DNA of 5,466 bases. Origin: Fibrobacter succinogenes. Lineage in GTDB: Bacteria; Fibrobacterota; Fibrobacteria; Fibrobacterales; CADBQJ01. The stretch covers positions 1 through 5,466 of the forward strand of contig CADBQJ010000034.1 in NCBI GenBank assembly GCA_902796785.1, read 5' to 3'. Made by a program: the position numbers and the translations under genes. The notes under the pieces were generated by a model. The model did not search any database. It was not told where the DNA came from and saw nothing but the letters and a program-made list of their open reading frames with translations. This document shows positions 1 through 5,466 of the stretch, piece after piece. Within the stretch, counting starts at the first letter, position 1. Each line of letters begins with the position of its first letter.

Positions 1-33
1 AAAAAAGAGGGAAGCGCGTTCGCGTTTCCCTCT
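1..33 (-). terminator. Intrinsic terminator of the tRNA-Gln unit
   Basis: Read on the minus strand, an eight-base arm (AGAGGGAA, 33-26) pairs with TTCCCTCT (13-6). After one A/C mismatch a further three G-C pairs (CGC/GCG) close a GAAC tetraloop. The 3' arm runs straight into a T tract (6-1) that reaches the window edge. This is a textbook Rho-independent terminator. It lies five bases downstream of the tRNA 3' end, so the tRNA appears to be a single-gene transcript ending here. In the plus direction no comparable T tract follows. Confidence 0.93.
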
Positions 34-38
34 GTTTC

Positions 39-110
39 TTGGCCTACCAGGACTCGAACCTAGAATGGCAGAGCCAGAATCTGCTGTGTTACCAATTACA
101 CCATAGGCCA
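39..110 (-). tRNA. tRNA-Gln (anticodon CUG)
   Basis: The reverse strand folds into a complete cloverleaf of 72 bases. The acceptor stem is TGGCCTA/TAGGCCA (seven pairs, including U1-A72). The D stem is GTGT/ACAC with loop AATTGGTA. The anticodon stem is GCAGA/TCTGC with loop TTCTGGC, which puts anticodon CTG at bases 77-75. The variable loop has four bases, and the T stem CTAGG/CCTGG carries loop TTCGAGT. CUG reads CAG, so the amino acid is glutamine. The U1-A72 first pair is typical of bacterial tRNA-Gln and is an identity element for the GatCAB transamidation route as well as for GlnRS. CCA is not encoded: A73 is followed by GAAAC. A73 is itself notable, because the tRNA-Gln sequences I know from E. 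coli and Bacillus have G73. The gene has its own promoter and terminator. Confidence 0.97.
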
Positions 111-120
111 GTGTGCGCCA

Positions 121-149
121 ACTATAGCAAGTTCTTCGTCGCTCATCAA
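121..149 (-). promoter_or_regulatory. Sigma70-like promoter of tRNA-Gln
   Basis: On the minus strand the -35 box TTGATG (149-144) and the -10 box TATAGT (126-121) are separated by exactly 17 bases. The -10 is preceded by TGC, giving an extended -10 (TGnTATAGT). It matches the TATAAT consensus at five of six positions, and the -35 matches TTGACA at four of six. The predicted start lies near base 114, leaving a leader of about four bases before the tRNA 5' end at 110, which RNase P would remove. Confidence 0.85.
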
Positions 150-158
150 GTGTCCCAA

Positions 159-167
159 TGCTATTTT
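159..167 (+). promoter_or_regulatory. Possible extended -10 for the lipoprotein gene
   Basis: TGCTATTTT on the plus strand has the TGn extension and a TATTTT hexamer (four of six to TATAAT, with the key first T, second A and last T present). With the 17-base spacer, the -35 position reads TCGCTC, which is poor, as is tolerated with an extended -10. Transcription would begin about seven bases after the hexamer, at about 174-175, which is the first base of the lipoprotein ATG. The element lies within the 64-base gap shared with the divergent tRNA promoter. It is a pattern match only. Confidence 0.4.
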
Positions 168-174
168 AACGCCA

Positions 175-933
175 ATGAGGCGAAAAAATCTCCGATTCCT
201 CCTCCTCTCCGGGCTGCTGGCGGCCCTCCTGGGCTGCGCCTCCGCGCCGCCCGGCCCCTGGCGCGACGCCGCCCCCGACGCCTCCGCGCGCCTCTGGCCC
301 GAGCCGGGCCCCCGTCCCCTGAAGGTCGGGCTGGCCTCGCTGCTCGACGTGGACTTCTCCGTGGAGGGCAAGTGCGACTCGTGCCACGGCGCCTCGGCCA
401 ACAACTGGGAGTTCGAGTACGACAACATCCTCGACAGCGCGGCCCGCGAGCTCTGGCCCGAGGCCGAGGTGCTCCGTTTCGCGCCGGGCGTGCCCCCCTA
501 CGACGAGAACGACGCCCGCGTCGACAGCCTGACCCGGCTGATGCGCTCCTGGAGCGGCTCCGGCGACGGCGTCTGCGAAGGGGTCGACTCCGCGCTGGTC
601 GCGGTGGGATACCGCGTGCCGCCCGAAATCCGCCGCGCCGCGGGAACGATCGCCGGACGCTATGGGCTGGACCTGCTGGTGCTTCCGGGCCGGACCGCCG
701 TGCGGCTTTATCCGAGCGGCAACACGCCCAAGGGCCGGGTGGAGATCGAACACCGCGCGACCGTCTGGGACCTCAAGCGGGGGGAACCGCTCTACCGCAG
801 CTGCCAGAACCGATCCTGGAAAAGCTCCGGCGACCGCCAGATCGACCGGATGACCTCGCCGCTGGTGATCATTCCGCTGGCGGCGGATCTCGATCTTCTG
901 CGGCGGGGCTGGACTCCTCCCGAGCCGCGCTGA
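175..933 (+). CDS. Predicted outer-membrane lipoprotein with a CxxCH motif, family not recognised
   Basis: The 252-residue protein opens with a lipoprotein signal peptide: basic residues 2-7, hydrophobic core 8-19, and lipobox L18-L19-G20-C21. Processing at Cys21 with Ala at +2 predicts lipidation and outer-membrane sorting if Lol rules apply. A Pro/Ala/Arg-rich tether (22-48) leads into an alpha/beta domain. It has a strand at 49-60, a helix near 81-93, the segment 155-177 (helix then a hydrophobic strand), and a beta hairpin at 187-210 with VWDLKRGEPLY, a pattern like 'D-x-x-x-G-x-x-x-Y' in LpoB/CsgG/GNA1162-type periplasmic lipoproteins. That fold link is inference only. Residues 67-71 (CDSCH) match the c-type haem attachment motif. 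Other cysteines are 134 and 210, so disulfides are also possible. ATG 175 is chosen because it gives a perfect signal peptide, but no Shine-Dalgarno precedes it. The last 65 bp overlap the convergent EI24-like gene. Function unknown. Confidence 0.85.
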   Translation: MRRKNLRFLLLSGLLAALLGCASAPPGPWRDAAPDASARLWPEPGPRPLKVGLASLLDVDFSVEGKCDSCHGASANNWEFEYDNILDSAARELWPEAEVLRFAPGVPPYDENDARVDSLTRLMRSWSGSGDGVCEGVDSALVAVGYRVPPEIRRAAGTIAGRYGLDLLVLPGRTAVRLYPSGNTPKGRVEIEHRATVWDLKRGEPLYRSCQNRSWKSSGDRQIDRMTSPLVIIPLAADLDLLRRGWTPPEPR

Positions 934-1768
934 GCGCGGGCTCCGCCTCCTGCGCGCCGCTTGCCTTCGCGGCCGTTTCGCCGCGGAGGTCCATCAGCAG
1001 GAGCGTGCCGCCCGTCACCAGGAAGGGGAACATGAAGACGTTCACCGCGGGGACCAGCAGGAAGAGATAGCCCTCGAAGCCGAAGACCAGCGTCTTCCAG
1101 GGATGGCGCGCCATCAGCGCCAGGCGAGAGCGGAAGGGCATCAGGCGGCGGTCCATGGCGTAGCTCATGGCGTCGTAGCTCAGCCAGAAGGCGCTCGCCA
1201 GGACCAGCAGCCCCGAGACGGCGACCGCGCCGGCGCCGGGCAGCGCGACCGAAAGCGCGTAGAGCGGGACGAAGACCAGCGCCATGCAGAGGAACTGCAC
1301 CAGCGTGACGCGCAGGGCGTGGAGCGTGGCGCGGACGAATCCGGCCGGCGGCGGGACCGCCTCCTCCTTCCCGAGCGCGATCCGCTCCGTGGCCTCGCTC
1401 AGGCGGTCGTTGAAGGTCGCGCCGAGCACCTTGACGGTCCCCACGAGCAGGAGCAGCCCCGAGCAGAGCGTGAGGAAGAGGGCCACGAGCGCCGTTCCCG
1501 CGCGGAGCAGCGCGTTTCCGATCGCGCCGAGGTGTTCGGCGGCGCAGGCGCGGAAGCCGGCGCAGGCCTCGGCGGCGGCCTCGGGCGGGAGGAACGCGGG
1601 AAGCAGCCCGCGGATCCACGCGTAGACGTCGGCCGAGAGGAAGAGCCAGGGGACCAGGGCCGCGAACCCCATCGCCAGGGGGATGGCGACCCACTTGCGC
1701 AGGCGCGGCTCCGAGCGGAAGAGCCAGAGCCCGCGGATCGCGTAGGCGGCGGGGGAGAGGATCTTCAC
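869..1768 (-). CDS. EI24/CysZ-like integral membrane protein
   Basis: The 299-residue protein is rich in membrane segments: approximately 27-46, 87-110, 153-176, 179-197 and 228-258. It fits the EI24 family (Pfam PF07264), which includes the bacterial sulfate permease CysZ. Family-like signals are the N-terminal P-x-A-Y-x-x-R-G opening, G-A-T-F-N-D-R-L-S-E at 116-125 (compare the family P-F-x-D-x-L-S/A-E), Y204-A-M-D-R-R, and the late R-H-P-W-K-T-L-V-F-G (221-230) followed by V-P-A-V-N-V-F-M-F-P (239-248). CysZ proteins are about 250 residues. The extra length here is a charged, Ala/Glu/Pro-rich tail from about 263 that is probably disordered. Start GTG 1768 is supported by AAGGAG five bases upstream and by the GTGA overlap with the preceding gene. 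No cysteine-biosynthesis or sulfate gene is adjacent, so a sulfate role is not supported and no symbol is given. The 3' end overlaps the convergent lipoprotein gene by 65 bp. Confidence 0.88.
   Translation of the reverse strand: MKILSPAAYAIRGLWLFRSEPRLRKWVAIPLAMGFAALVPWLFLSADVYAWIRGLLPAFLPPEAAAEACAGFRACAAEHLGAIGNALLRAGTALVALFLTLCSGLLLLVGTVKVLGATFNDRLSEATERIALGKEEAVPPPAGFVRATLHALRVTLVQFLCMALVFVPLYALSVALPGAGAVAVSGLLVLASAFWLSYDAMSYAMDRRLMPFRSRLALMARHPWKTLVFGFEGYLFLLVPAVNVFMFPFLVTGGTLLLMDLRGETAAKASGAQEAEPALSAAREESSPAAEDRDPPPAE
922..943. other. GC-rich hairpin on the lipoprotein stop codon
   Basis: GAGCCGCGC (922-930) pairs with GCGCGGGCTC (934-943), nine base pairs with one bulged G at 938. The three-base loop TGA (931-933) is exactly the lipoprotein stop codon. 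The structure sits in the convergent overlap and would form in both transcripts. Neither strand has a T tract after it, so it is not a canonical intrinsic terminator. It could slow polymerase, protect 3' ends, or be a chance product of the GC-rich sequence. Confidence 0.4.
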
Positions 1769-4700
1769 GGGCGCTCCTTCAGGACGACCACGGGCGTGGC
1801 GCCGTCCACCACCTCTTCCCATTCGCGCTGGAGCTTCGGGTATTCGTTCGGGTCGGCGAAGACGGCGTGGGTCTCCCATTGCGCCTCGAAGTCGAGGACG
1901 CCCTTCTTCTCGGAGCGAGAGCTCTTCCAGGTGACGTATTCGTCCGTCTTCGGCCCTTCGAAGACCGCGCGCTCGACCTCCCACTTCTCCGGAACGAGCA
2001 GCTTCAGCTTCCACGAGAACTGGTGGGCGTTGGGCAGGCGGACGGGATGGTGGCGGCGCGTGCTGCGGGGCATGCGCATGAAGGCGCGTTCCCAGAGCCC
2101 GGGCATGCGGAAGCTCAGCCGGCCGCGGTCGACGGAGGCGGTCTTCTCCACGGCGTAGTTGAGCACGATCTCGAACGGCGCGTCGTACTTGTCGAGGTTG
2201 CGCAGCTGCACCCCCAGGAGCGTGCTGCCCGGGATCTCGTCCTCGATCCACTCCCGCATGAAGCGGTTGAGCTCGCTTTCGGAGCGGTCGCCCAGCTTTT
2301 CGCGCATCGCGCCGGCGAACTTGCCCCGGAGCGAGACCTCGTCCTTGAACTCGGCGCCGCCGTCGTTCTTCAGCGCGACGACGTGCGAGAGCTCCACCTG
2401 GTGCTCCAGCGCGTTCTCCATCAGGGGCATCGCGACCAGGCGCGAGGAGTCGCCGTCGACGATCAGCGCCGCGCCGCCCTCCAGGCCGTAGGGGACCGGA
2501 CGCCGCGCGCCGCCCAGCTCGGTCAGGTCGACGAACTGCTCGCGCCACTTCTCGCCGGCCGGGATGTAGAGGATCATGTGGTCGAACTGGTGGATGGTCG
2601 GGAGCGCGGAGCTGACCGGGTCGCCGAGGCTGACCAGCGCGAGACGGCTCGGGATGCCCAGCGTGGCGAGGAGCTCCTGCGCCAGGAGGCTCTTGTCCTT
2701 GCAGTCGCCCCAGCGACGGCGGAGCGTTTCGCCGGAGTTGGCGGGCACCACGGCGTGGCCGCCGAAGGGGATGTTGCGGTAGCGGATGTTGCGCCGCACC
2801 CACTCGACCACCTTGTCGACCGTCGCCTGCGGGTCGATGAGCGAGCCCTTGATTTCGTAGGCCTTTTCGCGCGCGGCGATCGACCCCTTCTTCTGGTGGC
2901 TGATGAGCGCCTCGTACTCGCGCCCCACGTCGGCCCAGGTGCGCGACCCGGCGATCAGCACGCCGCCGGCCAGGTCCTGGTAGTGGGGCATGTGCATTTC
3001 GGTCTGCAGGACCAGCGGGTCGCGGGCCTCCCAGGCGATGCCGCCCTTCCACGGGACCCGTTCGATCGGCCCGTACTCCTCGATGCGGAGCGCGGAGGTG
3101 TCGCCCAGCAGCACCAGGCGGTCGAGTCCGACGGGGATGTGGCGCGAGGCGCGGTGGTCGACGAAGGGAGGCCAGGGGGAGCTTTCGATGGAGGAGCGGC
3201 TGACCTGCATGTGGACGTAGTCGCCGGGCTTGAGGCCGGGAACCGGGAAGTGGGCCACCTGGTGCTCGCTCGCGGCCTCCTCGCCCACCTCGCTGGTGAC
3301 GTACCAGTCGGAGATCGAGCCGCTCCAGCGGACCTTGAGGTCGCCGTCGAGCAGCTCGATGCGGTTGGCGTGGACGCGGTCGTAGCCGGGCAGGAAGGTG
3401 AAGACGAACTCCTTGAAGAGCGAGACGCCGCGGTCGTCGAGCACGCGCACGAGGAGCTCCTCGGTGACGCGCCAGGGCTTCTTCGGCGCGTAGAAGACCG
3501 ATTGCTGGCGGAAGAGGACCGCCGCCGGCGCGGAGGTGTCGGCGACCGCGCCTCCGTCGACGGAGCCCTGCCGCAGGAGGTCGGCGGGCTTCCCCGCGGG
3601 AAGGACGGGCTCCACGGGCTTGCGGAGCGCCTTGTTGTCGCCGCTGCCCAGCAGGCTCTGCGCGGCGGCGAGCAGGCTGGCGACCTCCTCGTCCTCGGCG
3701 CCCGCCTTCTGCGCCTTTTCGAAGCTGGCCAGCGCGGGGCGGAACTGGCGCGAGTAGAACTGCGCCTTGCCCTGGGCCATCAGCAGGCGCCGGTCGGCGC
3801 CGAAGAGCGACATCGCGAGGGCGGCGGCCTGGAGCGCCTCGCGGTGGCGGTTCTGCGCCAGCAGGGCCTCGGCGAGCGTGGCGCCCATGTCGCGCGAGGC
3901 GGGGCGTCCGCCGTTGAGCTGCAGCAGGAGCTCGGTCGCCTCGGCGTTGCGGTCGAGCCCCATGTAGGTCTTGGCCAGGTAGACGCCGAGCCGGACGGAG
4001 GGGCGCAGGCGGTAGAGCGACTCCACCGCCTCGAGCGACTGCTTGCGGTAGCCCAGCCCCCAGAGCGCGTCGGAGAGGTTGATGCGCAGCTCCTCGTCGT
4101 CGGGGTAGAAGCGCGACGCGGCGACGTAGCAGTCGAGCGCCTTGTCGTAGTTGTAGGAGGCCTCGTGGAGCTCGCCCAGGATCGAGAGGAGCTTGCCGTG
4201 GGAGTCGACCAGGGGGCGCTGCGACTCGAAGTGCTGGATGCCCGGGCCGTAGAGCCCCTTGAGCTGGTAGACGAAGCCGCAGTTGATGAGGTAGAGCGGC
4301 TCCGCGGGGTCGAGGCGGTTGGCCTTCTCGAAGAAGCCGAGCGCGCCGAGCGCGTCGTCCTGCTGGAGCTGGATCAGCCCGATCTGGTTGAGGAGGAACG
4401 CGGTGGAGCGCCGTTCGCGCTCGCCGCTTTCGCCTTCGGGCGAGGGGAGCGGCCGGAGCGCGTCGAGCAGCGCGGAGACCTGCTTCGCGTACTTGCCGGC
4501 GTGGGCGGAGGAGCTCCAGGCCACGAGCATCATCGCGCGCCGCCCGTCCCAGACGAAGCGGCCGCGGTAGTCGAAGTCGATTCCCTTCTCGCGGCGCGTG
4601 GCGGAAAAGCGGACGTCCGTCTCCTCGTCGGCGAGCGCCTTGCGCGAGACGACGATCTCGTCCCGTCCGGGGAGGAGGCCCAGCTGCAGCAGGTAGGCGT

Positions 4701-5466
4701 CGAAGATCTGCGCGGGGCGCGCCAGCCCCTCCTCCAGCCGGTTGGCGAAGAGGGCGGCGTTCAGCTCCTCGGAGCGGTTCGTCAGCGCGGCCTCGGGGTC
4801 GCCCAGGCCGGCGTAGCCCTCGGCCCAGTCGAACCAGACGGGGGAGGGGGCCGCGAGCTCGTACCCGAGCTCGTCCGAGCGGCGCGATTCGAAGGGGCGC
4901 GAGAAGTCGGTCTTCGCCTGCGGCGGCCGGGGCCGTTCGACGCGGGCCACCGCGCGGGCCAGGCCGTCCAGCGCGGCGCGGATCTCGGCTCGCGTTCCGG
5001 GCCCTTCGTGCGAGACGACGACGAAGTAGTACCGCTCGCCGTCCCAGGCGCCGAGACCCGCGCCCTGGAGCGCGCCGCCCTCGACGGAGCCGCCGATCTC
5101 GAAGAGGACCGCCTCGAGCCCGTCCCAGCCGACCTTCTCGCGGGCGGACCAGGAGACCGCGTCGAGGCGCGTCCTGAAGTCGCGGATCTCGGTCTCGACG
5201 AGCCGTTCCAGGCGCGAGGGCTCGCCCGGGCTGTGGAGCACCGTGGAGAGGCGGCCCTTGAACCGTCCGTCGGCCCGGAACAGGTCGATCGTCCGCCCGC
5301 CGCGGACCGCCTCCGGCTCGGGCAGCGTCCACCCCTCGGGCTCGCCGACCGCCAGGTTCAGCTCCGGCCACGACGGGGCCGCGGCCACGTCGAACGCGGG
5401 CTTTTCGCCGGAGACGACGTCGCCGGAGGGGGCGGACGGGCCGGCTTCGGCCGCGGGGCCGCCGGG
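1765..5466 (-). CDS. TPR / DUF3857 / transglutaminase-like protein, 5' end outside window
   Basis: The reading frame is open to the window edge (1233 residues visible). Numbers here count from GTG 5388, the first in-window start candidate. It lacks a Shine-Dalgarno and is preceded by 26 in-frame Pro/Gly/Ala-rich codons, so the true start, and probably a signal peptide, lies beyond 5466. Order of parts: two similar alpha/beta domains (10-147 and 175-314); about seven 34-residue TPRs (329-566); a Gly/Pro/Ala linker (about 580-625); a DUF3857-like beta region (627-790, PF12969); a transglutaminase-like domain (about 853-960, PF01841); and a beta-rich C-terminal region (990-1207), possibly DUF3858-like. 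The catalytic triad is intact: Cys896 in W-G-D-C-K-D-K-S, His937 in F-D-H-M, Asp954 in V-D-L-T. DUF3857/transglutaminase proteins are common in envelope settings but have no settled substrate. The fold supports peptidase, amide-crosslinking or related thiol chemistry. The TPRs suggest a partner protein. It is the first visible gene of an operon with the EI24-like gene (4-base overlap). Confidence 0.9.
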   Translation of the reverse strand, partial: PGGPAAEAGPSAPSGDVVSGEKPAFDVAAAPSWPELNLAVGEPEGWTLPEPEAVRGGRTIDLFRADGRFKGRLSTVLHSPGEPSRLERLVETEIRDFRTRLDAVSWSAREKVGWDGLEAVLFEIGGSVEGGALQGAGLGAWDGERYYFVVVSHEGPGTRAEIRAALDGLARAVARVERPRPPQAKTDFSRPFESRRSDELGYELAAPSPVWFDWAEGYAGLGDPEAALTNRSEELNAALFANRLEEGLARPAQIFDAYLLQLGLLPGRDEIVVSRKALADEETDVRFSATRREKGIDFDYRGRFVWDGRRAMMLVAWSSSAHAGKYAKQVSALLDALRPLPSPEGESGERERRSTAFLLNQIGLIQLQQDDALGALGFFEKANRLDPAEPLYLINCGFVYQLKGLYGPGIQHFESQRPLVDSHGKLLSILGELHEASYNYDKALDCYVAASRFYPDDEELRINLSDALWGLGYRKQSLEAVESLYRLRPSVRLGVYLAKTYMGLDRNAEATELLLQLNGGRPASRDMGATLAEALLAQNRHREALQAAALAMSLFGADRRLLMAQGKAQFYSRQFRPALASFEKAQKAGAEDEEVASLLAAAQSLLGSGDNKALRKPVEPVLPAGKPADLLRQGSVDGGAVADTSAPAAVLFRQQSVFYAPKKPWRVTEELLVRVLDDRGVSLFKEFVFTFLPGYDRVHANRIELLDGDLKVRWSGSISDWYVTSEVGEEAASEHQVAHFPVPGLKPGDYVHMQVSRSSIESSPWPPFVDHRASRHIPVGLDRLVLLGDTSALRIEEYGPIERVPWKGGIAWEARDPLVLQTEMHMPHYQDLAGGVLIAGSRTWADVGREYEALISHQKKGSIAAREKAYEIKGSLIDPQATVDKVVEWVRRNIRYRNIPFGGHAVVPANSGETLRRRWGDCKDKSLLAQELLATLGIPSRLALVSLGDPVSSALPTIHQFDHMILYIPAGEKWREQFVDLTELGGARRPVPYGLEGGAALIVDGDSSRLVAMPLMENALEHQVELSHVVALKNDGGAEFKDEVSLRGKFAGAMREKLGDRSESELNRFMREWIEDEIPGSTLLGVQLRNLDKYDAPFEIVLNYAVEKTASVDRGRLSFRMPGLWERAFMRMPRSTRRHHPVRLPNAHQFSWKLKLLVPEKWEVERAVFEGPKTDEYVTWKSSRSEKKGVLDFEAQWETHAVFADPNEYPKLQREWEEVVDGATPVVVLKERP
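1774..1779 (-). promoter_or_regulatory. Shine-Dalgarno of the EI24-like gene
   Basis: AAGGAG lies inside the last codons of the upstream gene, five bases before GTG 1768. It fixes this unusual start in a frame that otherwise stays open far upstream. Together with the GTGA stop/start overlap it indicates translational coupling. Confidence 0.85.
3691..4404 (-). repeat. Array of about seven TPR units in the large protein
   Basis: Residues 329-566 divide into 34-residue steps beginning near 329, 363, 397, 431, 465, 499 and 533. Typical TPR positions are visible: small residues at position 8, A/G near position 20, and P near position 32. Examples are A-L-G-F-F-E-K-A-N-R-L-D-P, A-L-D-C-Y-V-A-A-S-R-F-Y-P-D, and the final P-A-L-A-S-F-E-K-A-Q. 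Units 2, 5 and 6 are more degenerate. TPR superhelices usually bind peptides or partner proteins. Confidence 0.85.
4447..4866 (-). other. Duplicated N-terminal domain, copy 2
   Basis: Residues 175-314. It is almost the same length as copy 1 (140 against 138 residues) with matching ends: Y-E-L-A-A-P-S-P-V-W-F at the start, and W-D-G-R-R-A-M-M-L-V-A-W-S then a closing helix Q-V-S-A-L-L-D-A-L at the end. The middle has diverged strongly. A 27-residue Pro/Arg-rich linker joins the two copies. Confidence 0.5.
4948..5361 (-). other. Duplicated N-terminal domain, copy 1
   Basis: Residues 10-147 of the large protein (GTG 5388 numbering). It begins with a strand ending in P-x-G-W (GEPEGW) and has alternating strands and a central helix (56-74). 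It ends with W-D-G-E-R-Y-Y-F-V-V-V-S followed by a helix (134-147, I-R-A-A-L-D-G-L-A). The layout is like Mog1/PsbP-type domains (for example DUF1795 or DcrB). That fold assignment is inference. Confidence 0.5.

Noticed and set aside
166..753. Minus-strand open frame opposite the lipoprotein gene.
   Set aside because: The lipoprotein frame has a perfect signal peptide and lipobox, while the antisense frame has Gly/Ala/Val-rich shadow composition and no start signal.
922..943. Calling the hairpin a bidirectional intrinsic terminator.
   Set aside because: No T tract follows it on either strand.
39..1070. Plus-strand open frame of 343 codons beginning at the tRNA.
   Set aside because: It runs antisense through the tRNA and then out of frame through the lipoprotein gene, and its translation is Arg/Pro-rich.
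869..1768. Naming the membrane protein cysZ and calling it a sulfate permease.
   Set aside because: Similarity is at the EI24 family level only. There is no sulfur-assimilation neighbour, and the family proline before F119-N-D is a threonine.
1103..2158. Long plus-strand open frame of 351 codons opposite the two minus-strand genes.
   Set aside because: Its composition is Arg/Gln/Glu-rich and low in complexity, with no recognisable domain and no start signal. It lies opposite confidently identified coding sequence.
1769..5371. The frame of the EI24-like gene stays open upstream across nearly all of the larger gene, giving an apparent 1500-residue protein.
   Set aside because: The upstream part is Arg/Pro/Ala/Gly-rich out-of-frame translation of a gene with clear domains in the other frame. 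The SD and GTG at 1768 mark the real start. Long stop-free shadows are expected at this GC content.

Overview
The window comes from a high-GC bacterium with a Gram-negative-type envelope. It encodes a lipoprotein with a lipobox, a membrane protein of the EI24/CysZ type, and a large TPR/DUF3857/transglutaminase-like protein. This combination, with strong G/C bias at third codon positions, would fit groups such as Myxococcota, Acidobacteriota, Elusimicrobiota or similar environmental lineages. The sequence alone does not decide between them. The tRNA gene has no encoded CCA, so a CCA-adding enzyme is presumably used.

Layout, left to right. Bases 1-149 hold a compact tRNA-Gln(CUG) transcription unit on the minus strand: a sigma70-like promoter with a 17-base spacer and an extended -10, the 72-base tRNA, and a strong intrinsic terminator starting five bases after the tRNA. 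A short, AT-richer gap (111-174) separates it from a divergent lipoprotein gene (175-933, +). That gene has an extended -10-like element so close to its ATG that the message may be leaderless.

The rest of the window (869-5466) is minus-strand coding sequence with no gap. A very large gene, whose 5' end lies outside the window, encodes tandem duplicated alpha/beta domains, about seven TPRs, a DUF3857-like region, a transglutaminase-like domain with an intact Cys-His-Asp triad, and a beta-rich C-terminal region. Its stop codon overlaps the GTG start of an EI24/CysZ-like membrane protein gene (GTGA overlap with a good Shine-Dalgarno), so the two are almost certainly co-translated. The EI24-like gene then runs 65 bp into the 3' end of the convergent lipoprotein gene, with a GC-rich hairpin placed on the lipoprotein stop codon.

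Working together: the large protein and the EI24-like protein form an operon and plausibly act at the cell envelope, one as a scaffold/enzyme and the other in the inner membrane. The lipoprotein is a convergent neighbour with a single CxxCH motif of uncertain meaning. No CRISPR array, mobile element, phage gene or defence cassette is visible.
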